Shown here piece after piece: positions 1 through 5,479 of a stretch of 5,479 bases of DNA. The stretch comes from JAZNOQ01 sp045589215. Lineage in GTDB: Bacteria; Bacillota; Clostridia; Oscillospirales; CAG-272. Both the position numbers and the translations under genes were made by a program. The stretch spans positions 1 through 5,479 of the forward strand of contig JAZNOQ010000016.1 in assembly GCA_045589215.1 (NCBI GenBank), written 5' to 3'. Position 1 is the first letter of the stretch. Each line of letters opens with the position of its first letter. Under the pieces are notes generated by a model. That model made no database searches. It was not told where the DNA came from and was given only the letters and a program-made list of their open reading frames with translations.

Positions 1-1626
1 AGGATAAGGGAGGCGTACGGTGACGTTCCGATTATCATCGGAGGACTTGAGGCGTCCTTGCGCCGCTTTGCACACTACGACTATTGGGAGGACAGGGTGC
101 GCCGCAGTATCCTCGTTGACTCCCGCGCCGATCTCCTCTCCTACGGTATGGGTGAGGCGACTCTTTTGCGCGTTGCGGAGCTTCTCTCCCGCGGCGTGCC
201 GATAAAGAAAATACGCGACGTGCGCGGCACCGTATGGCTCGGCAAGCGTGATGACGCCGTCCACTTTGACAAAATCGAGGTAGGCGACTACGATACCCTT
301 AAGGAGGACAAGCGAGCCTACGCCCGCGCCTTTGCGATACAGTATAGAAACACCGACTCGCACACAGGGCGTGCGGTGGTGGAGTACTACGGCGACAAAA
401 TGCTCGTCGAAAACCCGCCGATGCCGCCCCTTGAGCGGGAGGAGCTTGACCGCGTTTACGCGCTCCCCTACACGCGGGCGGTGCATCCCTCCTATCTCCC
501 CCTCGGCGGGGTCCCGGGGATCGAGGAGGTGCGCTTCTCGGTCACGCACAACCGAGGCTGCTTCGGCGGATGCAACTTCTGCGCGCTCGCCTTCCATCAA
601 GGTCGGACGGTGCGCTCGCGTAGCATCGAAAGCTGTGTCGAGGAGGCACGCAAGATCACCGAAATGCCCGATTTCAAGGGGTATATCCACGACGTTGGCG
701 GTCCGACCGCAAACTTCCGCTATCCCGCGTGTGAAAAGCAGTTGACGGCAGGCGTTTGTCCGAACCGCAAATGTCTCGCACCGACACCCTGCAAAAACGT
801 GATCGCCGATCACACCGAATACGTTCGGCTGATCGAGGAGATCGAAGCACTTCCGAGGGTCAAAAAGGTCTTTATCCGTTCGGGTATCCGATTTGACTAC
901 CTTCTCCTCGACAAAAGCGATGCCTTTTTCCGAAAGCTCGTCCGAGACAACGTCTCGGGACAGCTCAAGGTTGCGCCCGAGCATTGTGCGTCCCCCGTTC
1001 TTCGGTGTATGGGCAAGCCCGATTTCTCGGTCTACGAGCGCTTCCGCAAAAAATTCTTCGAGCTTACAAAAGCGATCGGCAAGGAGCAGTATCTCGTCCC
1101 CTATCTGATGTCGAGCCATCCCGGATCGACGCTCGATGAGGCGATCGAGCTTGCTGTTTGCCTGAAGCGTGATCACTACGCGCCCGAGCAGGTGCAGGAC
1201 TACTATCCCACCCCCGGCACCGCCTCGACGGTAATGTACTACACGGGCTATAATCCTCTTGATATGAAGCCCGTTTACGTTGCGACCGAATATCACGATA
1301 AGCAGCTTCAGCGCGCTCTGCTTCAGTACAACAAAAAGGAAAACGCCCCTCTCGTCAGAGAGGCACTTCGCAAAGCAGGCAGAGAGGATCTGATCGGCTA
1401 CGGGGAAAACTGCCTCGTCCGTCCCGAAGGCGGCGCGCAAAAGCCTCGGAGTACACAGCACGGTTCAACCGCACATCCCCCGAAGCGACAATCCCCGAGA
1501 GAACACGCAAGATACGAGGAAAAGCCGAAAAGAACGACCGCACCGAAGGATAGTCCGAAAAGCGGAAAGCGTCCGAGCGGCTGGGCAAAGCCGAAGAAGA
1601 CCGCAGAAAAGCGCAAAAAGCGATAG
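1..1626 (+). CDS. ygiQ: YgiQ family radical SAM protein, 5' partial
   Basis: The frame is open from base 1 and reads RIREAYGDVPIIIGGLEASLRR, a run typical of the YgiQ N-terminal domain, so the gene starts before the window. The TTG at position 58 is an internal Leu codon, not a start. In-window residues (541 aa) show the radical SAM CxxxCxxC motif (C187, C191, C194, within RGCFGGCNFC), which binds the 4Fe-4S cluster that cleaves S-adenosylmethionine. A second four-Cys group follows (C244, C253, C258, C264), also typical of this family. The region with APEHCASPVL and YYPTPGTASTVMYYTG matches the conserved core and C-terminal part. The last 63 or so residues (479-541) form a Lys/Arg/Pro-rich disordered tail ending KRKKR. 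YgiQ proteins are cytoplasmic and widespread, but their substrate is not established. About 120 N-terminal residues are probably missing, judged from family length. The family call is firm; the biochemical role is unknown. Confidence 0.95.
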   Translation, partial: RIREAYGDVPIIIGGLEASLRRFAHYDYWEDRVRRSILVDSRADLLSYGMGEATLLRVAELLSRGVPIKKIRDVRGTVWLGKRDDAVHFDKIEVGDYDTLKEDKRAYARAFAIQYRNTDSHTGRAVVEYYGDKMLVENPPMPPLEREELDRVYALPYTRAVHPSYLPLGGVPGIEEVRFSVTHNRGCFGGCNFCALAFHQGRTVRSRSIESCVEEARKITEMPDFKGYIHDVGGPTANFRYPACEKQLTAGVCPNRKCLAPTPCKNVIADHTEYVRLIEEIEALPRVKKVFIRSGIRFDYLLLDKSDAFFRKLVRDNVSGQLKVAPEHCASPVLRCMGKPDFSVYERFRKKFFELTKAIGKEQYLVPYLMSSHPGSTLDEAIELAVCLKRDHYAPEQVQDYYPTPGTASTVMYYTGYNPLDMKPVYVATEYHDKQLQRALLQYNKKENAPLVREALRKAGREDLIGYGENCLVRPEGGAQKPRSTQHGSTAHPPKRQSPREHARYEEKPKRTTAPKDSPKSGKRPSGWAKPKKTAEKRKKR

Positions 1627-1643
1627 AGCGGCATCAAATTAAC

Positions 1644-1684
1644 AAAAGCACTTATGACACAAGCGCGTGCCATAAGTGCTTTTT
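1644..1684. terminator. Bidirectional intrinsic terminator between convergent genes
   Basis: A perfect 13-bp inverted repeat pairs 1644-1656 (AAAAGCACTTATG) with 1671-1683 (CATAAGTGCTTTT), with a 14-nt loop that can form three more pairs (1658-1660 with 1667-1669). On the + strand it ends in five T (1680-1684), 18 bases after the ygiQ stop codon. On the - strand the arm ends in four T followed by an AT-rich stretch, 15 bases beyond the lipoprotein stop. The A-tract/T-tract symmetry fits a shared terminator for the two converging genes. Stem and position are seen directly; the bidirectional activity is inferred. Confidence 0.88.
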
Positions 1685-1698
1685 GAATTTGGGGATCT

Positions 1699-3636
1699 TT
1701 ACTCCTCGACACAGACCGTTGTCTTATAGATAACAACCCCGCCGTCCGCATCGTTGTAGCCAATGTAGAGCGTGCTTCCGACGATCGTTATGCTTTGCGC
1801 GGAATCGTCCTTTTGCACAGGAAGCGTCGCATACCCCACAAACGTTCCGTCGGTCCGATAGACTGCCACGGCATTTATTGCCGTCTGAACGAAGTAAAGA
1901 TATTCGCCGTCGCACTCCATCCCCTGCTTTGTAAATCCGGTATTATATCCCGTATAGGACTTGATCTCCTGAAAGTTCATATCAAGCCTTTTAAAATTGT
2001 ACGTGCCCGATACCCCTACCCAATAGCAATCGTTCACCCCGTCATACGCAAGGGCATAGAAGCTGAACCCAAGCGTTTTTTCTTCGACGGTTTCAAGTGT
2101 GTCGGCATCAAGGATCGTCATTTTATTCGAGGGCGACCCGTTGTGCACCATAATGATCTGCTTGGTTTTGGGATTGTACGTCATATCATTCGTACGTCCC
2201 GCGAGGTAGGACTTCGACGTCAGAACGATCTGTCCCGTTTTGAGGTCGATCTTATAGATCACCGTTTTGAAGCTGCTCGTTATATTGTTATTCATCGCGA
2301 GGTACAAGTAGCTTCCATCCGTACAGCTCCCCTGCGCCATCTTGTAAAGATTATTATCCGCATCGGTATAGGTCGGAAGCGTCGACCACGCGGCCATTTC
2401 GGCGGTTACCGACGCAGACTCGATCTGCGAAAGCTCGGTCTTATACACCTTGCCGCCCTTGGATGATGTATAGTAACCGATATAGAAGAGATCCCCGACG
2501 CGCGAGATATTTTCTGCCTCATACGAGGTTTCCGGAAGGGCAAGCATTCGGACAAATCTTCCCTGCTTGTCGTAAACCATGATGCTGTTCGCATCATATT
2601 GGATGAAGTAAAGATACCGCGAATCAACCTCGAGTCCTTGCTTCACGTGTCCATTGTTCACACCCACATAGGTGCTTCCGATCTGCTTGAAATTTCGGTC
2701 GAGCTTTGCATATTTGTAGCCGCTTGAGATCCCAACCCAGAAGCAGTCCTCGTACGGATCATACTTCAAGGCGTAGATCGAAAGCCCGATATCCACCGTC
2801 TTTTTATACACCATCGTGTCGGCATCGAAAAAGGAAATATTCCAACGCTCGGGCTTGTTATGTACGATAATGATCTCGTTCGTATCGGGAAGATACGCCA
2901 TATCGTTGCCGTGGCAGACGAGCAGATTCTCATAGGTCGCAACAAGATTTCCACTCGCGATCTCATACTTCCGAACGGATGAAATCGATTGATTGCTCTC
3001 TCCCTTTCCGTCGTTCAGAAGCATATAAAGATAGGTTCCATCGGTACATCCGCCCTGTACGACACGGCAATGCGTGCTTCCGATGTAATGGCTTTCGATC
3101 TTAAAGACCTCGGTCATCTTAACGCCGACCGTTCCGCCCTGCGAAATATAATCACCCGGCTCGGGGCCGATCGGCACCTCGGGTCTGGTCGTTGTTTCCG
3201 GCTCGGTCGTTGTTTCCGGCTCGGTCGTTGTTTCCGGCTCGGTTGTTACTTCGGGTGCAGTCGTCACATCAGGGACGGTCGTAATATCGGGGATGGTCGT
3301 AATATCGGGGATGGTCGTCACATCGGGGACGGTCGTAATATCGGGGATGGTCGTCACATCGGGCTGTGGCTCGTCGGGCTCCGTCGCGGCATCCGTCGCA
3401 TCGGATGGCTCCTCGGGATCGGTCACGTCGCCCGTTTCTTCGGCTAAATTATCCGACGCAGAGCTGTCAGGGTAGCTGTCGGAACCGTTCTCTAAAACAT
3501 CGGATGCCCCGTCCTCCATGGAAATGTCGGGTAGAGCTCCACCGCCTTCTCCGTCCTCCGACACACAACCAAAGGCTGAAAGCAGAAATAAGGCCGTAAG
3601 TGCTATTATAAGAAAGGATCTGATGTAAGTGCGCAT
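1699..3636 (-). CDS. Secreted lipoprotein with Thr/Pro repeat linker and duplicated propeller-like modules
   Basis: This is a 645-residue protein of unknown function. Residues 1-24 form a lipoprotein signal peptide: basic start (MRTYIR), hydrophobic core, and lipobox AFGC with C24 as the likely lipidated Cys, so the mature protein should be anchored outside the membrane. Residues 25-91 are an acidic Asp/Ser/Gly-rich linker. Residues 92-151 are ten hexapeptides of the form P-[DE]-x-T-T-x, probably an extended spacer through the cell wall. Residues 177-417 and 418-645 are two clearly homologous modules; shared blocks include QG[GS]CTDG[TS]YLY, NDM.Y.P.T..II.VHN, DADT, YAL.YD...DC[FY]WVG[IS/VS], KQG[LM]E.D..YLYF.Q and L[FY]YIGY. 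Each contains about five strand-rich units of the kind seen in beta-propellers. The start at 3636 is chosen because a GGAGG site lies four bases upstream, the signal peptide begins there, and the promoter lies between it and the longer frame start at 3732. No catalytic motif is recognised. A role in surface binding of a ligand is only a guess. Confidence 0.88.
   Translation of the reverse strand: MRTYIRSFLIIALTALFLLSAFGCVSEDGEGGGALPDISMEDGASDVLENGSDSYPDSSASDNLAEETGDVTDPEEPSDATDAATEPDEPQPDVTTIPDITTVPDVTTIPDITTIPDITTVPDVTTAPEVTTEPETTTEPETTTEPETTTRPEVPIGPEPGDYISQGGTVGVKMTEVFKIESHYIGSTHCRVVQGGCTDGTYLYMLLNDGKGESNQSISSVRKYEIASGNLVATYENLLVCHGNDMAYLPDTNEIIIVHNKPERWNISFFDADTMVYKKTVDIGLSIYALKYDPYEDCFWVGISSGYKYAKLDRNFKQIGSTYVGVNNGHVKQGLEVDSRYLYFIQYDANSIMVYDKQGRFVRMLALPETSYEAENISRVGDLFYIGYYTSSKGGKVYKTELSQIESASVTAEMAAWSTLPTYTDADNNLYKMAQGSCTDGSYLYLAMNNNITSSFKTVIYKIDLKTGQIVLTSKSYLAGRTNDMTYNPKTKQIIMVHNGSPSNKMTILDADTLETVEEKTLGFSFYALAYDGVNDCYWVGVSGTYNFKRLDMNFQEIKSYTGYNTGFTKQGMECDGEYLYFVQTAINAVAVYRTDGTFVGYATLPVQKDDSAQSITIVGSTLYIGYNDADGGVVIYKTTVCVEE
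1702..3108 (-). repeat. Tandem duplication of a ~230-240 residue propeller-like module (protein level)
   Basis: The C-terminal two thirds of the lipoprotein consist of two homologous halves, residues 177-417 (about 2386-3108) and 418-645 (1702-2385). Equivalent Cys residues C197 and C438 are offset by 241 positions, and blocks align in the same order through both halves. Each half has about five units that begin with a strand such as YLYMLLN, EIIIVHN, CFWVGIS, YLYFIQYD or LFYIGYY, followed by a second strand such as KYEIASG or VYDKQGRF. This fits either two five-bladed propellers or one larger propeller. The duplication is seen directly in the translation; the fold is inferred. The copies are well diverged at DNA level, so the duplication is old. 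Confidence 0.8.
3187..3366 (-). repeat. 18-bp in-frame minisatellite, 10 units
   Basis: Ten consecutive 18-bp units encode the P-[DE]-x-T-T-x hexapeptides of the lipoprotein linker. On the + strand the unit GGTCGTTGTTTCCGGCTC occurs three times without change (3187-3240). A second form, GGTCGTAATATCGGGGAT, occurs three times without change (3277-3312 and 3331-3348). A third, GGTCGTCACATCGGGGAC, occurs at 3313-3330 with near copies at 3259-3276 and 3349-3366. The identical neighbours point to recent copy gain by slippage or unequal exchange. Because the unit is a multiple of three, copy changes would lengthen or shorten the linker without breaking the frame. Confidence 0.93.
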
Positions 3637-3640
3637 AAGA

Positions 3641-3645
3641 CCTCC
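3641..3645 (-). promoter_or_regulatory. Ribosome binding site of the lipoprotein gene
   Basis: Read on the - strand, GGAGG lies four bases before the ATG at 3636-3634. The spacing is slightly short but the match to the anti-Shine-Dalgarno sequence is strong. This site decides the start: the in-frame ATG at 3732 is upstream of the promoter and inside a terminator hairpin. Confidence 0.85.
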
Positions 3646-3666
3646 ACATGATCGGATTTCAGTTTT

Positions 3667-3695
3667 ATTATACACAAAACCACGCATTCTGTCAA
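3667..3695 (-). promoter_or_regulatory. Perfect-consensus housekeeping promoter for the lipoprotein gene
   Basis: On the - strand, -35 TTGACA (3695-3690) is followed by a 17-bp spacer and -10 TATAAT (3672-3667). Both hexamers and the spacer equal the sigma-70/sigma-A consensus. Transcription should begin near 3660, giving a leader of about 24 bases that contains the GGAGG site. There is no room for a structured riboswitch in this leader, and I see no clear operator repeat around the hexamers. Strong, largely constitutive expression is therefore inferred. Confidence 0.9.
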
Positions 3696-3698
3696 CAC

Positions 3699-3736
3699 AA
3701 AAATGGGTCGGCATCCGAAAAAGCTGACCCATTTTT
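3699..3736 (-). terminator. Intrinsic terminator after the ABC ATPase gene
   Basis: An 11-bp perfect inverted repeat pairs 3699-3709 (AAAAATGGGTC) with 3726-3736 (GACCCATTTTT). The inner bases 3710-3712 and 3723-3725 add three pairs including one G-U, leaving a 10-nt loop. Read on the - strand it starts four bases after the ATPase stop codon (3741-3743) and ends in five T. The T-tract lies only three bases from the -35 hexamer of the next gene, so terminator and promoter are packed back to back and separate the two minus-strand genes into different transcripts. Confidence 0.87.
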
Positions 3737-3740
3737 ATTG

Positions 3741-5301
3741 TTACAGTAAGATCACATCAAGATCGTCATCGACGTAGGTGATGCGGAAGAGATCAAGCCC
3801 GAGCCTTACACTTCCCCCATCCTTTCCGTCTGAACGCGCAATGACCTTTCTGCCCTCCACCGAAAGCACGCTGAAGATCTCGTCTCCGTAGTCAAGCGTT
3901 CCGAGCACACTTGCCTTGATCTCCCCGCCCCCGATACGAACGGCATCGGGCGGGATCTCAAACCGCAGCTTCTTGCGAAGCACCGCAGTTCCGACGGTCT
4001 TCAGGAGCTTTTCAAGGATCTCGTCGGGGATCTCGTGCTTCACACCCGCAATTTCAAAGCTGTACCGAACCGTTTTCTTCCGACGCACCCTTCCGCTCTC
4101 ATCCGTCACGTCCCGCCGTACCGCATCGCGCACGATCGAGCCGTAAAGTGCGCTTCTCTCGGGAAGTGCCTCGCGGATACATACCGATCCGTCGAAAAAG
4201 CGCACGCGCTTCCAATCGACCGCGATCCCCGTCACGTCACCGACCGCGCCGAAGTCTCCCGAGGCGAACAGCGTATAGTCGCCGCTTGAAAGCCTCGTCA
4301 ATCTTACGTCTCCCACCGTCGTGCATTCTGCAATCCTTAGCTTTCCTGTCTTTCCGCGCCCGATTGCATCGATCGGGATCTCTGCCGTAAAGCGCCCCGA
4401 CGGAAGCTTTTCGAGTGCCGCGGGAAGCGGGAAGCGCAGACCGCACAGCGTAAGGCTCTTTCCGTCTGCATTACAATCGACCGCATTGCTGTCGGGAAGC
4501 TCGGGGCGAATGGTTTTTTCGGTCTCTCCGTCAAAGAAATGTGCATACCGCAGGTCGAAGGTAAGAGGGATCACGTCGCCCGCGCAGATCTCATTTCCCT
4601 TCTCCGCCTCGACCTTGAATACGATCCCCGTACGGGTTTCCTTCACGGTCTCTACGTCTCCCGAAAGGTCACCGTACACAAGAGCCTCGTCTCCAAGCCC
4701 CTCCACGTGAGAAACCGTACAGCGCATCACAATGCCGCTTTCGGGTGCTTCGCCTTCGGGAATGGGGATAAGCCGCTCGGCGCGGATGCCGAGAATGACT
4801 CCCTTTTCCCCCGTGAGATAGCTCGGGCGCACCTTCAGGAACGCCGAATGCGGAAGCGACCAAAGGATCCCCGCGTCGGGAATGGACAGTGCAACCTTTT
4901 CCCCTTCTCTCTTCAGCGTTGCATTGTAAAAATTCATCTGCGGCGTGCCGATAAAGCCCGCGACAAACTTACTGCTCGGCGCGTTATAAAGGTTTTGCGG
5001 CGTATCGATCTGCTGAATAAATCCGCCCTTCATCACAACGATGCGCGTGCCCATCGTCATCGCCTCGGTCTGGTCATGGGTAACGTAAATAAAGGTCGTT
5101 TTGAGCCTTGCGTGAAGCTTGCTGATCTCACTGCGCATCTGCGTACGGAGCTTTGCGTCGAGGTTTGACAGTGGCTCGTCGAGAAGGAAGACCTTCGGCT
5201 CTCTGACGATCGCACGACCGAGTGCCACACGCTGACGCTGACCGCCCGACATTTCCTTCGGCTTCTTGTCAAGGTAGTCGGTGATCCCGAGGATCTCCGC
5301 C
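3741..5301 (-). CDS. ABC importer ATPase, MalK/MsmX/UgpC family, 5' partial, long C-terminal extension
   Basis: This is the cytoplasmic ATPase that powers carbohydrate ABC importers. Counting from the first genuine codon (GCG, 5300-5298; AEILGITDYL), 519 residues are present. They show the signature MSGGQRQR (17-24), Walker B VFLLDEP (37-43, catalytic E42), D-loop SNLDAKLR (45-52) and H-loop H75 in VTHDQTEAM. A MalK-type TOBE regulatory region follows, ending near HFFDGETEKTI. Walker A and the Q-loop are absent only because genuine sequence stops at 5301; beyond that is adapter. Family members usually end near the first HFFD motif at about 370 residues. Here some 260 residues follow, with a second WKRVRFFDGS motif and a final TOBE-like stretch ending DLFRITYVDDDLDVILL, suggesting repeated TOBE-like segments. 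The full protein would be roughly 630-640 residues. No permease or solute-binding gene is in the window, so the substrate cannot be named. The apparent GTG start at 5360 and its 19-residue leader are translated adapter and should be discarded. Confidence 0.93.
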
Positions 5302-5386
5302 AAGTCGGAGGGCCAAGCGGTCTTAGGAAGACAATTTTCATTTTCAACTCCTTGGCTCACAGAACGACATGGCTACGATCCGACTT
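5302..5386. other. BGI/MGI (DNBSEQ) sequencing adapter with 10-base barcode, contamination
   Basis: Positions 5302-5334 match the DNBSEQ read-1 adapter (begins AAGTCGGAGG, ends GGAAGACAA) with one extra G in the 5310-5312 run. Positions 5345-5386 match the reverse complement of the read-2 adapter (begins CAACTCCTTGG, ends GATCCGACTT) over its full 42 bases. Exactly ten bases, TTTTCATTTT (5335-5344), lie between them, where the sample barcode sits in this adapter design. The 8-bp inverted repeat at the two ends (AAGTCGGA / TCCGACTT) is the known shared end of the two adapter arms. The stretch is synthetic and carries no gene. The match was made from memory of the published adapter sequences, not by a search. 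Confidence 0.97.
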
Positions 5387-5479
5387 ATCGCCCGACCGAG
5401 TGCCACACGCTGACGCTGCCCGCCCGACATTTCCTTCGGCTTCTTGTCAAGGTAGTCGGTGATCCCGAGGATCTCCGCC
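5387..5479. repeat. Artefactual second copy of the 93-bp insert at 5209-5301
   Basis: Positions 5387-5479 repeat 5209-5301 in the same orientation with an offset of 178, with 91 of 93 bases identical. Differences are A to C at 5214/5392 and 5241/5419; both fall at third codon positions of the ATPase frame and are silent (CGT/CGG Arg, GGT/GGG Gly). The copy starts immediately after the adapter and stops at the last base of the window, exactly where the first copy meets the adapter. This insert-adapter-insert order is what a short 93-bp library molecule gives when its concatemer is read or assembled through. On the - strand it would encode AEILG to GRAI of the ATPase a second time, but it is not evidence for a second gene. 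Confidence 0.93.

Noticed and set aside
58..60. TTG at 58 as the start of the YgiQ gene
   Set aside because: Family-conserved residues (VPIIIGGLEAS) are read in the same frame before it back to base 1, so the codon is an internal Leu.
1795..2466. Open frame of 223 codons on the + strand opposite the lipoprotein gene, and similar frames at 2989-3447 and 4539-5168
   Set aside because: They lie fully antisense to genes with clear domain content, are rich in Arg/His/Ile typical of shadow frames, and have no convincing ribosome binding sites or known domains.
3187..3366. CRISPR array or regulatory iterons
   Set aside because: Units are 18 bp with no spacers, keep the reading frame and encode a regular P-[DE]-x-T-T-x stalk inside a clear gene.
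3637..3732. Longer lipoprotein start at 3732 adding 32 residues
   Set aside because: It begins inside the upstream terminator and before the promoter, has no ribosome binding site, and would bury the signal peptide. The ATG at 3636 has GGAGG and a proper lipobox signal.
5339..5353. On the - strand, AAGGAG six bases before an ATG (MKIVFLRP...), looking like a good gene start
   Set aside because: The AAGGAG is part of the read-2 adapter arm and the ATG is made by the barcode. The downstream frame then runs antiphase through the ATPase gene.
5301..5360. GTG start at 5360 giving the ATPase a novel N-terminus (MSQGVENENCLPKTAWPSD) without Walker A
   Set aside because: All of these codons lie in adapter or barcode. 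The genuine frame begins at 5300 and is open to the end of real sequence, so the gene is cut by the contig end, not truncated in the genome.
5302..5386. An 85-bp miniature mobile element with 8-bp terminal inverted repeats inside an ABC transporter gene, flanked by long direct repeats
   Set aside because: The inverted repeats are the shared ends of the two DNBSEQ adapter arms and the whole stretch matches the adapter with its 10-base barcode. The flanking repeat is the library insert read twice, not a target duplication.
5387..5479. A second, tandem ABC ATPase gene or a recombination-based duplication of the signature motif
   Set aside because: The copy is bounded exactly by adapter and window end and is nearly identical to 5209-5301, as expected for the same library insert.

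Overview
This is a short window of ordinary bacterial chromosome, most likely from an uncultured member of the Bacillota, probably class Clostridia, recovered from shotgun or metagenomic data. The pointers are a MsmX/UgpC-type sugar-transporter ATPase, a YgiQ-type radical SAM protein, a strong GGAGG ribosome binding site, a perfect-consensus housekeeping promoter and a Thr-rich lipoprotein. The taxonomic call is inference. The layout (two genes cut by the window edges, with sequencing adapter near one end) suggests a complete small assembly contig.

Region 1 (1-1626, + strand) is the C-terminal three quarters or so of a YgiQ-family radical SAM protein whose start lies before the window. It converges on a minus-strand gene, and a perfect 13-bp hairpin at 1644-1683 can terminate transcription from both sides.

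Region 2 (1699-3636, - strand) is a 645-residue secreted lipoprotein. It has a lipobox signal peptide, an acidic low-complexity linker, ten hexapeptide Pro/Thr repeats (an 18-bp minisatellite) and two duplicated beta-propeller-like modules. It has its own promoter (TTGACA, 17 bp, TATAAT) and a GGAGG site, which fix the start at 3636 rather than the longer reading frame from 3732.

Region 3 (3741-5301, - strand) is the ATPase of an ABC importer of the MalK/MsmX/UgpC family. It contains everything from just before the signature motif, but the Walker A half is missing. It carries an unusually long C-terminal region of TOBE-like segments. A 14-bp terminator sits between it and the lipoprotein promoter, so the two genes are probably separate transcripts.

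Region 4 (5302-5479) is not genome. Positions 5302-5386 are a complete BGI/MGI (DNBSEQ) library adapter including a 10-base barcode. Positions 5387-5479 are a second copy of the 93-bp insert at 5209-5301. The apparent novel N-terminus of the ATPase, the local direct repeat and the short terminal inverted repeats all come from this artefact. Genuine sequence ends at 5301. I see no new biological system in the window.
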